Below, piece after piece: positions 1 through 7,454 of a DNA stretch of 11,547 nt. The notes under the pieces were generated by a model, which saw only the letters and a program-made list of their open reading frames with translations, had not been told where the DNA came from and did no database searches. The stretch is from the NCBI GenBank assembly GCA_014904985.1, contig MU128957.1:1097-12643 (forward strand), in the 5' to 3' direction. A program made the translations under genes and the position numbers. The stretch is from Hydnum rufescens UP504 (lineage: Eukaryota > Basidiomycota > Agaricomycetes > Cantharellales > Hydnaceae). Numbering within the stretch: position 1 is the first letter of the stretch; the number at the start of each line of letters is the position of its first letter.

Positions 1-480
1 AAAAAGAGAGAGATTCAGTAAAAAATGTGTGGCTAAACTAATTATGACCACAGTTTGTCAAATATGGGTTCCATTTTGGTGAACTTATAATCGGTATCGT
101 AGGTTACCGATTCTTCGGACTCCTGCTTGTTTGAGTGAACATATTTTTATCCAAGACTAATTTCTTAATCCCCTTCTAGCCACTGGGCGGATTCTATTCT
201 GTCACCATGCTCGCTAAGTTCGTCCCTATAATATCTCGTTATACATGCGGTTAATTTTATGTTGGCCTTGCAGTCTACACAACCGAAAGACACTCCGGGC
301 GAGGCTTGCTACACCAAGCCCCTTTGAACTAATCGGCTCGATGACAAAGCGAATGCGGCAGAATGGAGGGCATCATCGAAGTGTAGGGTGATATGATGCT
401 CCTTGACACTGATCGGAACTTGTCTGGTATTCTAGGAAGAGAGGCTCCAGGCTATGACGATAAATATCACCACAGAGGTG
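1..480. other. Left flank, no recognised gene
   Basis: I see no convincing coding region, RNA gene or mobile-element hallmark here. No long open frame is present on either strand, and nothing matches the other regions of the window. The similarity shared with copy 3 of the dispersed repeat begins abruptly at 481, so this stretch is outside the repeat. Confidence 0.5.
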
Positions 481-1377
481 GTAAGTGATGACGTGGATAT
501 AAGACCGATGGTTCGTATCGAATGCTACCTACATTTTTCATGCCATCCAATGATTCACTTTCTATCGTGGTGACTCTCAGAATGGTAATACAAAGGTTCG
601 GTTTGTTGCAGTTCAGAGCCCTGGGGACCTGAACCCGAGCCCGAGGTTTCGGTGTGGCCCCGATGAATAAGTCGTGTGAGGCCTAGGGGGCGAAAACCAC
701 TTCACCTCCTTACTGTTCACGTTCGCTCCCAGTGTTCTAGGCCTGACGGGACTTTGGGACCTCCGTTATGCCTAGTTCCCTTTTCGTCCACATTCTACTT
801 TGTTCCTCCTGCATTGTTGTTCGGCGACTTGATTTATTTTATGGTTTGGGACTCCCCCATCGCCTCGTTCGTTTTATCGGTATTATGCCATGGCCATGTC
901 TATCGATTTGTTCATCTCTCCAATAATGAGAGCAGCGGCTATCTAACGGGGTTCGCTCTTTCCTCCATCTCTATCTGGATTCCTCTCGATCCCCCCCTTT
1001 GGCGTTTACTAGTCATTGCCTATGCATGTGCGGAGAATCTCAATGCCTCTGCGGCGCAAGACTGCAAATCTTTCTTCAATGTATCCCTTATCGGAGACAC
1101 TGATGTTCGCGAGTCCACCGAGCAAGCATAGACGTGTTGCGGATGTACATAATCAGGAGAGCAACCACTTTCGTAAAGAGGTGAAATACGAGAATACGAG
1201 TACAGAAGAAACATGAATTTGCAAGGTTGCTCCTCAGTTGCAGCAGCAGTCGAGAACGACGTCACAAGGGCAGCCTAAAGTCATCATCATCATCATCAGC
1301 AAAAGTAAGTATGAACGCACACACTGTCGAAAAGGGGGTACATACACAAGATGTCGCCAATGCAATCACAGCATCCT

Positions 1378-1704
1378 TCACAGACCTCGAAACAGACGAA
1401 TCCTATCAGACAATCCTTGGCTATACGAGCCCCAGGTTAACTTGAGAGATATTTTCAGCAATCGGAACCACGCACCCAGTCCGCCGCCACGCAGCCTCAA
1501 CGGTCCCCAGATGCTCTGTCTGGATTCACCTCGTTCCTTGGCTTGCTCGTCGACTTCTGCATTATTCGGGAGAGATGCTGCGCTGAGAGCATGAATATTA
1601 TTCGACGATCCATGGTCAGGAAGCGCACCCATACTGGTTGCCTTGGCCGTCGGCTGAAGGTTGGTGGTGTTGGTGGTAGGGTTCTGGGTGGAAGACGAGG
1701 ACAT
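1378..1704 (-). CDS. Hypothetical small protein carried by the dispersed repeat
   Basis: The frame from ATG 1704-1702 encodes 108 residues. I chose this Met over the upstream in-frame one at 1731 because it follows a CT-rich tract in a CAACAATG context and is conserved in position in copy 2 (3584). The N-terminal third is rich in Ser, Thr, Asn and Pro (TQNPTTNTTNLQPTAKA). A middle part contains ALSAASLPNNAEVDEQAKE. It is followed by a basic and Gly-rich block, GPLRLRGGG, and an aliphatic segment GAWFRLLKISL. In copies 2 and 3 a 2-nt difference ends the protein right after KISLSN, so the true C-terminus may be near residue 82 and the last part here read-through. No family was recognised. The conserved blocks favour a real former gene, but it could be chance within a repeat. 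Confidence 0.35.
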   Translation of the reverse strand: MSSSSTQNPTTNTTNLQPTAKATSMGALPDHGSSNNIHALSAASLPNNAEVDEQAKERGESRQSIWGPLRLRGGGLGAWFRLLKISLKLTWGSYSQGLSDRIRLFRGL

Positions 1705-1801
1705 TGTTGAAGGGGGTTGGGGGGAGAACACGCGTAGGGGGATAACAGAAGGGAATACCTGAAGAGGGTGCCAATACTCGACATGTATATCGCGCTAAGT
1801 G

Positions 1802-1811
1802 GTGACGTCAC
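1802..1811. promoter_or_regulatory. CRE-like palindrome GTGACGTCAC (copy 1)
   Basis: A perfect 10-bp palindrome of the ATF/CREB (bZIP) type lies 98 bp upstream of the minus-strand ATG at 1704. The same palindrome sits 99 bp upstream of the equivalent ATG in copy 2 (3683-3692), although the bases around it have diverged. Conserved spacing supports a promoter role for the minus-strand ORF; binding itself is inferred. Confidence 0.45.
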
Positions 1812-1862
1812 AGTAGAAAATGAGTTGAAATGGGGCACAGACACCGCTCGGACTCCACATTA

Positions 1863-2744
1863 TTCCCTGCTCCAGGACGCAGTAGACCCAATTAAGAGTA
1901 GAGTCTACGTCATTAGAGTCGAGTTTCACACTACGGCTTCATCCGGTACAGTCGTCAGTAATTCGCTCGTCGCATCCGTCGACACACACACACACGTGCA
2001 CCCGCAAACTTTCTCCACCCGCCTTCCTCCCTTTTCATTGCATAAAACACCATGTTGTTGATGCTGGGTTGCATAGTCTTATTGTCTCAGCCTCTTCCAG
2101 CGCTTTGTAGTTGTCTAAGCAGATTCCGTAGAAGCTGCCATTCAGCTTTCTCAGGCGTTGCCAAACGCACTCTCCGCAACACGCCTGTAGGCCCACTCTC
2201 GGTCATAGACACATGGCTGAGTAAACTTAGCCAATAGGAACATGAGCGTGGGTCTCTCATAGGCTGTCTTCACCTATTCATCTAATCCCAATATCCCACC
2301 TCATCAGTCCCGAAGCGCAGATGCAGGTATATCACGTCCATCACATCGCGGAACTACCGCGGCCCTGGCATTGCGTGCGATCCGCCCTCTTCGTTTTTGA
2401 ACCTCCCCTTATCGTCGACTGGGTCCACCACGCAAGCGCCATCTAATGACCAGGGAGACGACTCATACAAAGAAAATACGCTCTGTTTGACAAATCACTA
2501 TCCATCTCATTCGAGTACCAAACGCCCCGGGCGTGGGAACAAGCGGAGGGACCGAAAGCGAACGCGCGGAGTGCGCCGTACACGAGGCGAATGACGAAAC
2601 GCAACGATGGATAAGAAACGCATTCTTACCTCTAATTCACTAAACCAAAGCCCACACATTGACGGCGAGAAGAATGGTGAGAATAGAGCTCCATTGGGGA
2701 GACCACCGCCTCATTTCCAGAACCCGATCTTGGTGATATCGTTA
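1863..2744. other. Spacer between repeat copies 1 and 2
   Basis: The spacer holds an (AC)7 microsatellite at 1982-1995 running into a CACGTG E-box (1993-1998), then a CT-rich tract and the ATG at 2052, which is treated separately. The rest, about 2240-2744, has only short open frames with biased basic composition, such as an Arg/Lys-rich frame ending near 2594. I would not call these genes. Confidence 0.4.
2052..2237 (+). CDS. Possible small secreted protein (weak)
   Basis: This is a 61-residue frame whose start, MLLMLGCIVLLSQPLPALCS, looks like a signal peptide: a hydrophobic core followed by a plausible cleavage site after ALC near residue 19. The mature part would be basic, with Cys at 21 and 29. 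Support for the start comes from context: an E-box at 1993, a pyrimidine-rich stretch of about 40 bases and a CACCATG start, which resembles a fungal core promoter. The mature part has no recognisable domain and the frame is short, so chance is a real possibility. It could also be the first exon of a spliced or decayed gene. Confidence 0.2.
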   Translation: MLLMLGCIVLLSQPLPALCSCLSRFRRSCHSAFSGVAKRTLRNTPVGPLSVIDTWLSKLSQ

Positions 2745-3440
2745 GATCCCCCACTTTGGGCATGGGAAGGCACCTCTACCGATTTGTTCATCTCTCCATA
2801 ATGAGAGTAGCGGCTATCTGCTGGTGTTTGGTCTTTTATCCATCTCTATCTGGATTCCTCTCATTCCCCCCTTTGGCATTTGCTAGTCATTGCGTATGCA
2901 TATGCGTAGAATCGCAATGGGTCTGGGGCGTGAGAATGCAAATCTTTCTTCAATCTATCACTTATCAGAGACGCCGATGCTTCGCGAGTCCGCCGAGCGA
3001 ACACCGGGCACGTGTTGCGGATGTACATCAATCAGCAGGAGAGCAACCGCTTTTGTAAAGAAGTGAATGCGAGAATACAAGTACAGAAGACAGACGAATT
3101 TGCAAGGCTGATCCTCAGTTGCAGCAGCAGCAGTCGAGAACAACATCACAAGGACAGCCTGAAGTGATCATCATCATCAGCAAAACAGTAAGTATGAACG
3201 CTACACACTGTCAAAAAGGGGGTCCATACATAAGATATCATTTACAGCATCCACGACAGGCCTCCAAACAGATGAATCCCATCAGGCAATCCTTGGCTGT
3301 ACGAGCCCCAGGGTTAATTTGAGAGAGATATTTTCAGCAATCGGAACCACGCACCCAGTCCGCCGCCACGCAGTCTCAACGGTCCCCAGACGCTCTGCCT
3401 GGATTCACCTTGTTCCTTGGCTTGCTCATCGACTTCTGCA

Positions 3441-3584
3441 TTATTCAGGAGAGATGATGTGAGCTGAGGACATGAATGTTACTCGACGATTCATGGTAGG
3501 AAGCGCACCCATATTGGCTGCCTTGGCCGTCGGCTGAAGGTTGGTAGTGTTGGTGGTGGGGTTCTGGGTGGAAGACGAGGGCAT
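3441..3584 (-). pseudogene. Frameshifted copy of the repeat-borne small ORF
   Basis: The ATG at 3584 corresponds to 1704 in copy 1. The first 28 or so residues (PSSSTQNPTTNTTNLQPTAK, then AANMGALP) match copy 1 with few changes. A one-base deletion near 3493-3497 relative to copy 1 then shifts the frame, so the product ends at about 47 residues. The downstream conserved block (NNAEVDEQAKEQG... and PLRLRGGG) is still readable in another frame between about 3320 and 3450, separated by a second indel of 2 nt shared with copy 3. This shows a decayed paralogue. Confidence 0.5.
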
Positions 3585-3682
3585 GGTTGAAGGGGGTTGG
3601 GGGGAGAATACGCGTAGGGGGATAAGGGCTGAAGAGGGTGCCAATAGATGATATGTATATCCCGCCAAGCTCACGCCAAGCA

Positions 3683-3692
3683 GTGACGTCAC
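3683..3692. promoter_or_regulatory. CRE-like palindrome GTGACGTCAC (copy 2)
   Basis: The palindrome is identical to the one in copy 1 and lies at the same distance (99 bp) from the minus-strand ATG at 3584. Its retention in a diverged copy is the main evidence of function, past or present. Confidence 0.4.
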
Positions 3693-3736
3693 GTCGATAG
3701 TCGTTGAAATGGCGCATAGCCTTCGGGCTCCACACT

Positions 3737-4293
3737 ACCGTTACGGCCTAGTGTGATGTGTGACGTATCACTAAGATTGTAACACCGCAGTATTCTGAAG
3801 CCTGACAAACGGGCCCTAGGGATCTTCATTGTGAGCTCAGATCTAGAACAGAAACCCACTTGTTCATATCTAACATTGTTGAGAAGATTTAGATGGTTTC
3901 GATAGTTCGGGGATCCCCAAATTGCGCCAGGCCTAATCAACTTGAAAGCAGCTGTGAGTAGAATTGGGCAGCCCTAGTAAGCTTTGGATTGGCATGACAT
4001 TTCCCTTTGAAATGCAACACTTGGGGGCGGGCGAGTCCGGGCATCCTTCACTGTATAACGGAGAACGGAGAAGGCAACAAAACACTATCTCATTCGTCAA
4101 CTTAGAAATAAAAGGGGGAGAAAGAACGTCAAACTATTGTCGGAGTGGATGGTACGTTCGAGACAAATGTTCCAATCAATATCCCGAAGCACAATTGTGG
4201 GGGCCTCTACCGAATCGCGGTCAAATGTTCGCTCAGTCCATTAGAGAAGCTGTAGTCAGCGGTTGCTGGCGTCGGTTCGCCAGACGCAGGGCA
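3737..4293. other. Spacer downstream of the ligase gene
   Basis: This spacer contains the 3' flank of the ligase. A plus-strand open frame of 119 codons (3964-4323) is present, but it overlaps the last ligase exon antisense, has no recognisable motif and uneven composition, so I do not call it a gene. A perfect 6-bp-stem hairpin (CTGGCG/CGCCAG, 4266-4283) lies 11 nt past the ligase stop and would be in its 3' UTR. Confidence 0.4.
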
Positions 4294-6692
4294 TTACAGG
4301 CGGGACTGGAGGGCTTGTTCTAGTCTTTGCTTCTTGGCCAACTCTCTCAGATTGCTACGCAGGATCTTCCCAGAACCACTACACATCCCAATGTAGTCAA
4401 TTCCGACAACTCCGAAAAACGATGAAAGGTTGAGCTTACGTCTTCGGAATCGCTTCGATGATGAAGACCCCACCGCGGAGGTACTTGTAATGGGAGACCT
4501 TGGGTTTCATCCAGCGTTGCACCTCCTCCCCGAAGGCTGCAGCCGCTTTGGGATCCTTCAATAACTCAGCGTTGCGCGAGGCGACAATGTACGCGCTACA
4601 CATTGCCAATTAATGCCGTCAGCAATCAAGAGTTAAAGTTCCACAGGAGAAAAATATAAATAAATAAAAGAGAGTTCCACCCAGGGACATACCAGGGAAG
4701 TTCGGTCGCCTCCTCAGGCGACTGCACACCGATGACGGCTGCATCCAAGATATCCTCTTTCGAGAGTAGTAGCGCTTCGAGCTCCGCTGGTGGGACTTGG
4801 AATCCCTTGTACTTTATCAATTCTTTCTTGCGGTCTACGACACGGAAGAAATCTTCATCATCCACGATCACGATATCACCTGTCTTGAACCAGCCATCGG
4901 GGGTGATCGCTCGCTTGGTAGCGGTTGGGTTGTTCCAGTATCCTTTCATAACGGTGGGGCCGCCTGGAGGAAGATAATGAAATAGTCAAACGTAAAGAGG
5001 AGAAACATCGCAATGAGAGTGAAGGGATAGATACGTACGGACCCAAAGCTCGCCCCGATTCTCGGGGCCTGGCTTGATATCGTTCTCGTCATCGTCGACA
5101 AGACGGGCCTGGAGGTTGGGAAGGAGCCAACCAACACTCCCAACTTTGCGCATCGAGTCCTGGACCTTCAGCCAGTGCGTCTGGGATGCGGTTTCTGTGA
5201 GACCATACCTATTCCCAGGAAACCAGAAAAGTGTGCCCCATCAAGTCGATATCTTGTTCAAAGGCGGTGATCCACGTACCCCTGAGTGATCTTGAGCTGA
5301 TTGTTGCCCCTGTCGGCAAACTTGGCGAGGACCTTGTTGACAAGGCCGTCCCCGAGGGGGGCGGCTCCCCCAGAAAGTAACTTGAGCGTAGTCATATTGT
5401 GTTTGTCAAAGGCAGGATGGAATGACATGGTCACAAGAATCGGAGGAACAAAGTGCATCCTCTACACAATTATTTGCCGTTCGAATGTGTAAGTGGACCA
5501 GTGTTCCCCATGGACGTTGGTATTCTGCAGGACCCACCGAAACTTTATATTGTTCAATGGTCTTGGCGAACGAATTCGGCTCGAAACGAGGCACAATGAC
5601 CTCTGGGACTTGGGCGACGAAATCGCACATTAGATTCATCATAAGCCTGATCGTTATCGGGTCAACTTAGATCTGCGAACCAGAACAGATAGCACGCGAT
5701 ATTTACCCACTGCATCCGAAAAATTTCGAGTCAGTGAAACGAACAGAACGATTATGAACGGAAGACTCTTAACGCAATATGGTAGAAAGGCAAAGGGGCC
5801 GCCGTCACATCGGTTTTGGGATCAGCCTTTTCAAAGCACGTCAAGAAGCAGGTGACCAAGGCTATGATATTCCTATGCGTGAGCTATCGTAGAAGAGGTG
5901 ATGTGAGATGCAATGGCGCATGGTCTTTAAGGGACGGGGCGACACACCTCCACGCCCTTGCTTAGTCCGGTCGTCCTATTGAATCTGAATAAGAGGACAG
6001 GTAAAATCAGAACGGGTGATCTTACCAGAGGAATAGCACAGGAATGCCGTCTCATGCGCCTGGTCCCCGACAAATAGTTCCTCAGAGTGGAGCCGTCCTT
6101 CACCGAACAATTCATTCAACCGTGTCCATTCGGGCCCGATTTTGGCAGCTTTCTCATCTGCACGATCTTGGTCTACGTAGCTCATAATTACAACGCGTCT
6201 GCGGGCTTCATGGTCTGAAATTCCCAGGAGCCCAAAGGTCTTGATAAGCACGGGGAAGAGGGTAGGGTGGACGAATATCATTCTGGCGCCGGAATCCTTG
6301 AGTTGGTGGGCGAGTTCGGGAGGGGTGTATAAGGAACTGGCTAGAGTGGAACGAAGTCCAGCGGCGACAAGACCGAACAAGGTCAGGGGCCATGCGAGAG
6401 AGTTGGGGCTGATGACAACGTCAGAGACGAAAAGAAACAGATAAGGGTAGAGACGTCACCTAAATATCATGGCTACATCGCCCCGAGCACCTCCTCTTTG
6501 CTTGAGAGCAAGAGCGAGTCGCAGAGAAAGATCATAGGTCTCAAGCCGGGAGATAGGAGTACCTGATGCACCATCAATGTAAGCCGGAGAATCATTGAGA
6601 GAGGCCTTGTCTGAATAGAGGTAGCTAAATATGGAGCTCGACTGAATCTCCACGGATGCTAGTGGAGAATTGTAAATGATCTGCTGCGGCAT
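4294..6692 (-). CDS. Peroxisomal-type acyl/4-coumarate-CoA ligase, 11 exons, frame break at P-loop
   Basis: ANL-superfamily enzyme: ATP-dependent activation of a carboxylate to acyl-AMP, then CoA thioester. Reconstructed exons run 6692-6460, 6408-6026, 5975-5948, 5883-5774, 5709-5707, 5646-5538, 5461-5280, 5208-5039, 4963-4693, 4595-4440 and 4378-4294. All introns are GT-AG, 50-97 nt. The product is about 576 aa, normal for 4CL-like proteins. Motifs in order: [13 protein letters not shown] (ATP loop, about 203-215), LTHRNII, LPFYHIAG (about 246-253), [20 protein letters not shown] (about 349-356), GWFKTGD (430-436), [11 protein letters not shown] (450-460) and PKTGSGK with the catalytic Lys near 553. 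The C-terminus is SRL, a PTS1 peroxisomal signal. The start ATG has AAC at -3 to -1. Oddity: exon 2 (phase 1) joins exon 3 one base short, so the frame breaks within the ATP loop. A Cys stands where many relatives have Arg in ELPRAY. The substrate cannot be told from sequence alone. Confidence 0.88.
5707..5709 (-). other. Probable 3-nt micro-exon (TGG) of the ligase
   Basis: Between exon 4 (ending CATATTGC at 5774) and exon 6 (starting GCTTATG at 5646) lie 127 nt. An AG acceptor at 5711-5710 and a GTAAAT donor at 5706-5701 bracket the trinucleotide TGG. This splits the span into two introns of 64 and 60 nt, the usual size here; the first has a CTGAC branch-point-like word 19 nt from its end. 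Including TGG restores the conserved Gly after PFYHI (HIAG), while skipping it keeps the frame but loses that Gly. Confidence 0.55.
5976..6025 (-). other. Ligase intron 2 with out-of-frame junction
   Basis: A clean 50-nt intron (GTAAGA donor, AATAG acceptor) interrupts the ATP-binding loop between YSSG and TTGLSKG. Exon 2 ends in phase 1 (TCT G) but exon 3 supplies only one base before ACG ACC GGA, so the mRNA would be one base short and hit a TAA four codons later. No alternative AG or GT within the intron restores both frame and motif. Confidence 0.7.
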
Positions 6693-6892
6693 GTTGATGG
6701 TGAGAACTCTAACAAGAGTAGTCTCGTGCCCAGACGTTAAGCGGCAGCGGCTAGGTCTCGCTGATAGTGGCGGATGCAAATGGAGCGCGGAGTTGAATGC
6801 GGAGTTTGAAATCTGATGCGCGCAGCCGCTTTAACGTCTGGTACATTTCGTCGCGTTTCGGGGGTCCGTTTTATGTAAGCAATATAGGTACT
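6693..6892. promoter_or_regulatory. Divergent promoter region
   Basis: Two hundred bases separate the ligase ATG (6692, minus) from the preferred ATG of the DUF6589-like fragment (6893, plus). It would hold both 5' UTRs and any shared control elements. It is dominated by the inverted repeat described in the next entry; no clear TATA box was seen. Confidence 0.5.
6730..6841. repeat. 16/17-bp inverted repeat with 79-bp spacer in the divergent promoter
   Basis: The left arm is CCAGACGTTAAGCGGC (6730-6745). The right arm is GCCGCTTTAACGTCTGG (6825-6841). The right arm is the exact reverse complement of the left except for one extra T. Outside the arms the similarity stops, and I see no clear target-site duplication (flanks gtgc and taca). 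It could be paired regulator sites facing the two genes or the ends of a 112-bp MITE-like insertion. Confidence 0.75.
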
Positions 6893-7454
6893 ATGGTCGA
6901 TGCTTTTTCTGCTCTGGAACTCAACTCAGACCGCCATGATGAATCATATGCCCTTTCTGAGTCTGACGACAACACTGAAGTACACTCCTACATTCCGAAG
7001 CGGGTTGATCAAACAGATGACTTCCGTGATGCCCTCCCTAATGGTGATGAAGAAATTGCCGATACTGTCGTGAAAGCCCTCAATGAGCTTGCCAAGCTTG
7101 GGCTCAATCTTCCCTTGCTGTTGGAGCTAGTGAGCTGGGGGAATCCTGCCTGCCGTTCCAACCTTCAAATCAGGTCCGCTCGCATGCTCCTATTGAAATA
7201 TAGTGGGCTGGCCGATCTCCTCACGAAATGGTGCTATCCCCCCCCTCAGTGACAAAGGTGGAAAGCGTGCGGATGGTGCACGAGTCATAATGGAGGAGTG
7301 GGCATTTGCGTGTGTTGAAAAGATCATTCAGCGCGATATGGACGTTGTTGTGGCCCCCATCCTTGAGTCTCGCAGGAGCGAGATGTCGGAGGACCACCTG
7401 CTCAGTATCAATCTCGACAAAATCTGCTTCAATATCCAACAAACGGCATCATGA
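6893..7454 (+). pseudogene. N-terminal fragment of a DUF6589-associated basidiomycete protein, frameshifted
   Basis: The first frame (Met at 6893, AC at -3/-2 and G at +4; an in-frame Met also at 6797) gives an acidic start, MVDAFSALELNSD, then KALNELAKLGLNLPLLLELV, RSARMLLLKYSGL and LLTKWCYPP, ending at 7252. A frame one base later continues with SDKGGKRADGARVIMEEWA, CVEKIIQRDM and LDKICFNIQQTAS, to a stop at 7452-7454. The join falls in a C8 tract (7238-7245); one C fewer would give a single 186-residue product. This arrangement (Leu-rich helix, TKW..PP, Lys/Arg-Gly-Ala-Arg-x-Val-Met-Glu-Glu) resembles, from memory, the region ahead of DUF6589 in large basidiomycete proteins linked to repetitive DNA. 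The large C-terminal domain is absent, so this is a truncated relic. Family assignment is moderate. Confidence 0.5.

Larger units (their letters stand above)
481..1862 (-). repeat. Dispersed repeat, copy 1 (most complete)
   Basis: This is the longest of three direct-oriented copies. Its first part (481 to about 1600) matches 10403-11519 at roughly 95% by eye, with an offset of 9922-9924. Its part from about 850 to 1862 matches copy 2 at roughly 80-85%. I assign it to the minus strand because the best gene-like signals run that way: a CRE-like palindrome at 1802-1811, a CT-rich stretch, then an ATG at 1704 in good context. No terminal inverted repeats or target-site duplication were evident. 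It may be a decayed transposable element or a duplicated small-gene cassette. Confidence 0.8.
2745..3736 (-). repeat. Dispersed repeat, copy 2 (5'-truncated, diverged)
   Basis: The stretch aligns with about 850-1862 of copy 1, with many substitutions and small indels, roughly 80-85% by eye. It lacks the counterpart of 481 to about 850. The strongest blocks are around 2780-2900, 3090-3240 and 3300-3640. Its last segment, from about 3340 to 3476, is almost identical to the end of copy 3. The CRE-like palindrome and the CT-rich promoter region of the minus-strand ORF are retained. The copy lies in direct orientation relative to copies 1 and 3. Confidence 0.75.

Noticed and set aside
676..1131. 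151-codon plus-strand frame in copy 1, with a shorter counterpart at 10598-10936
   Set aside because: The frame is disrupted in copies 2 and 3 and has no motif. Differences between copies do not respect its reading frame.
1020..1265. 81-codon minus-strand frame in copies 1 and 3 preceded by an acceptor-like TGACTTTAG
   Set aside because: The frame is similar between copies 1 and 3 only because those copies are nearly identical. In copy 2 the frame is shifted, and no donor linking it to the upstream ORF was clear.
1300..1320. Perfect GTAAGTAT donor-like word on the plus strand in all copies
   Set aside because: No plausible coding exon precedes it; the frame starting ATGAATTTGCAAG ends within 22 codons.
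3964..4323. 119-codon plus-strand frame
   Set aside because: It overlaps the last ligase exon antisense, has no recognisable domain and no promoter-like context.
5872..5936. Alternative ligase intron 3 using GTCCCT and the later AG at the GAATATC boundary
   Set aside because: It breaks the frame. Donor GTGTGT with the earlier acceptor gives GVELTHRNII, matching the family.
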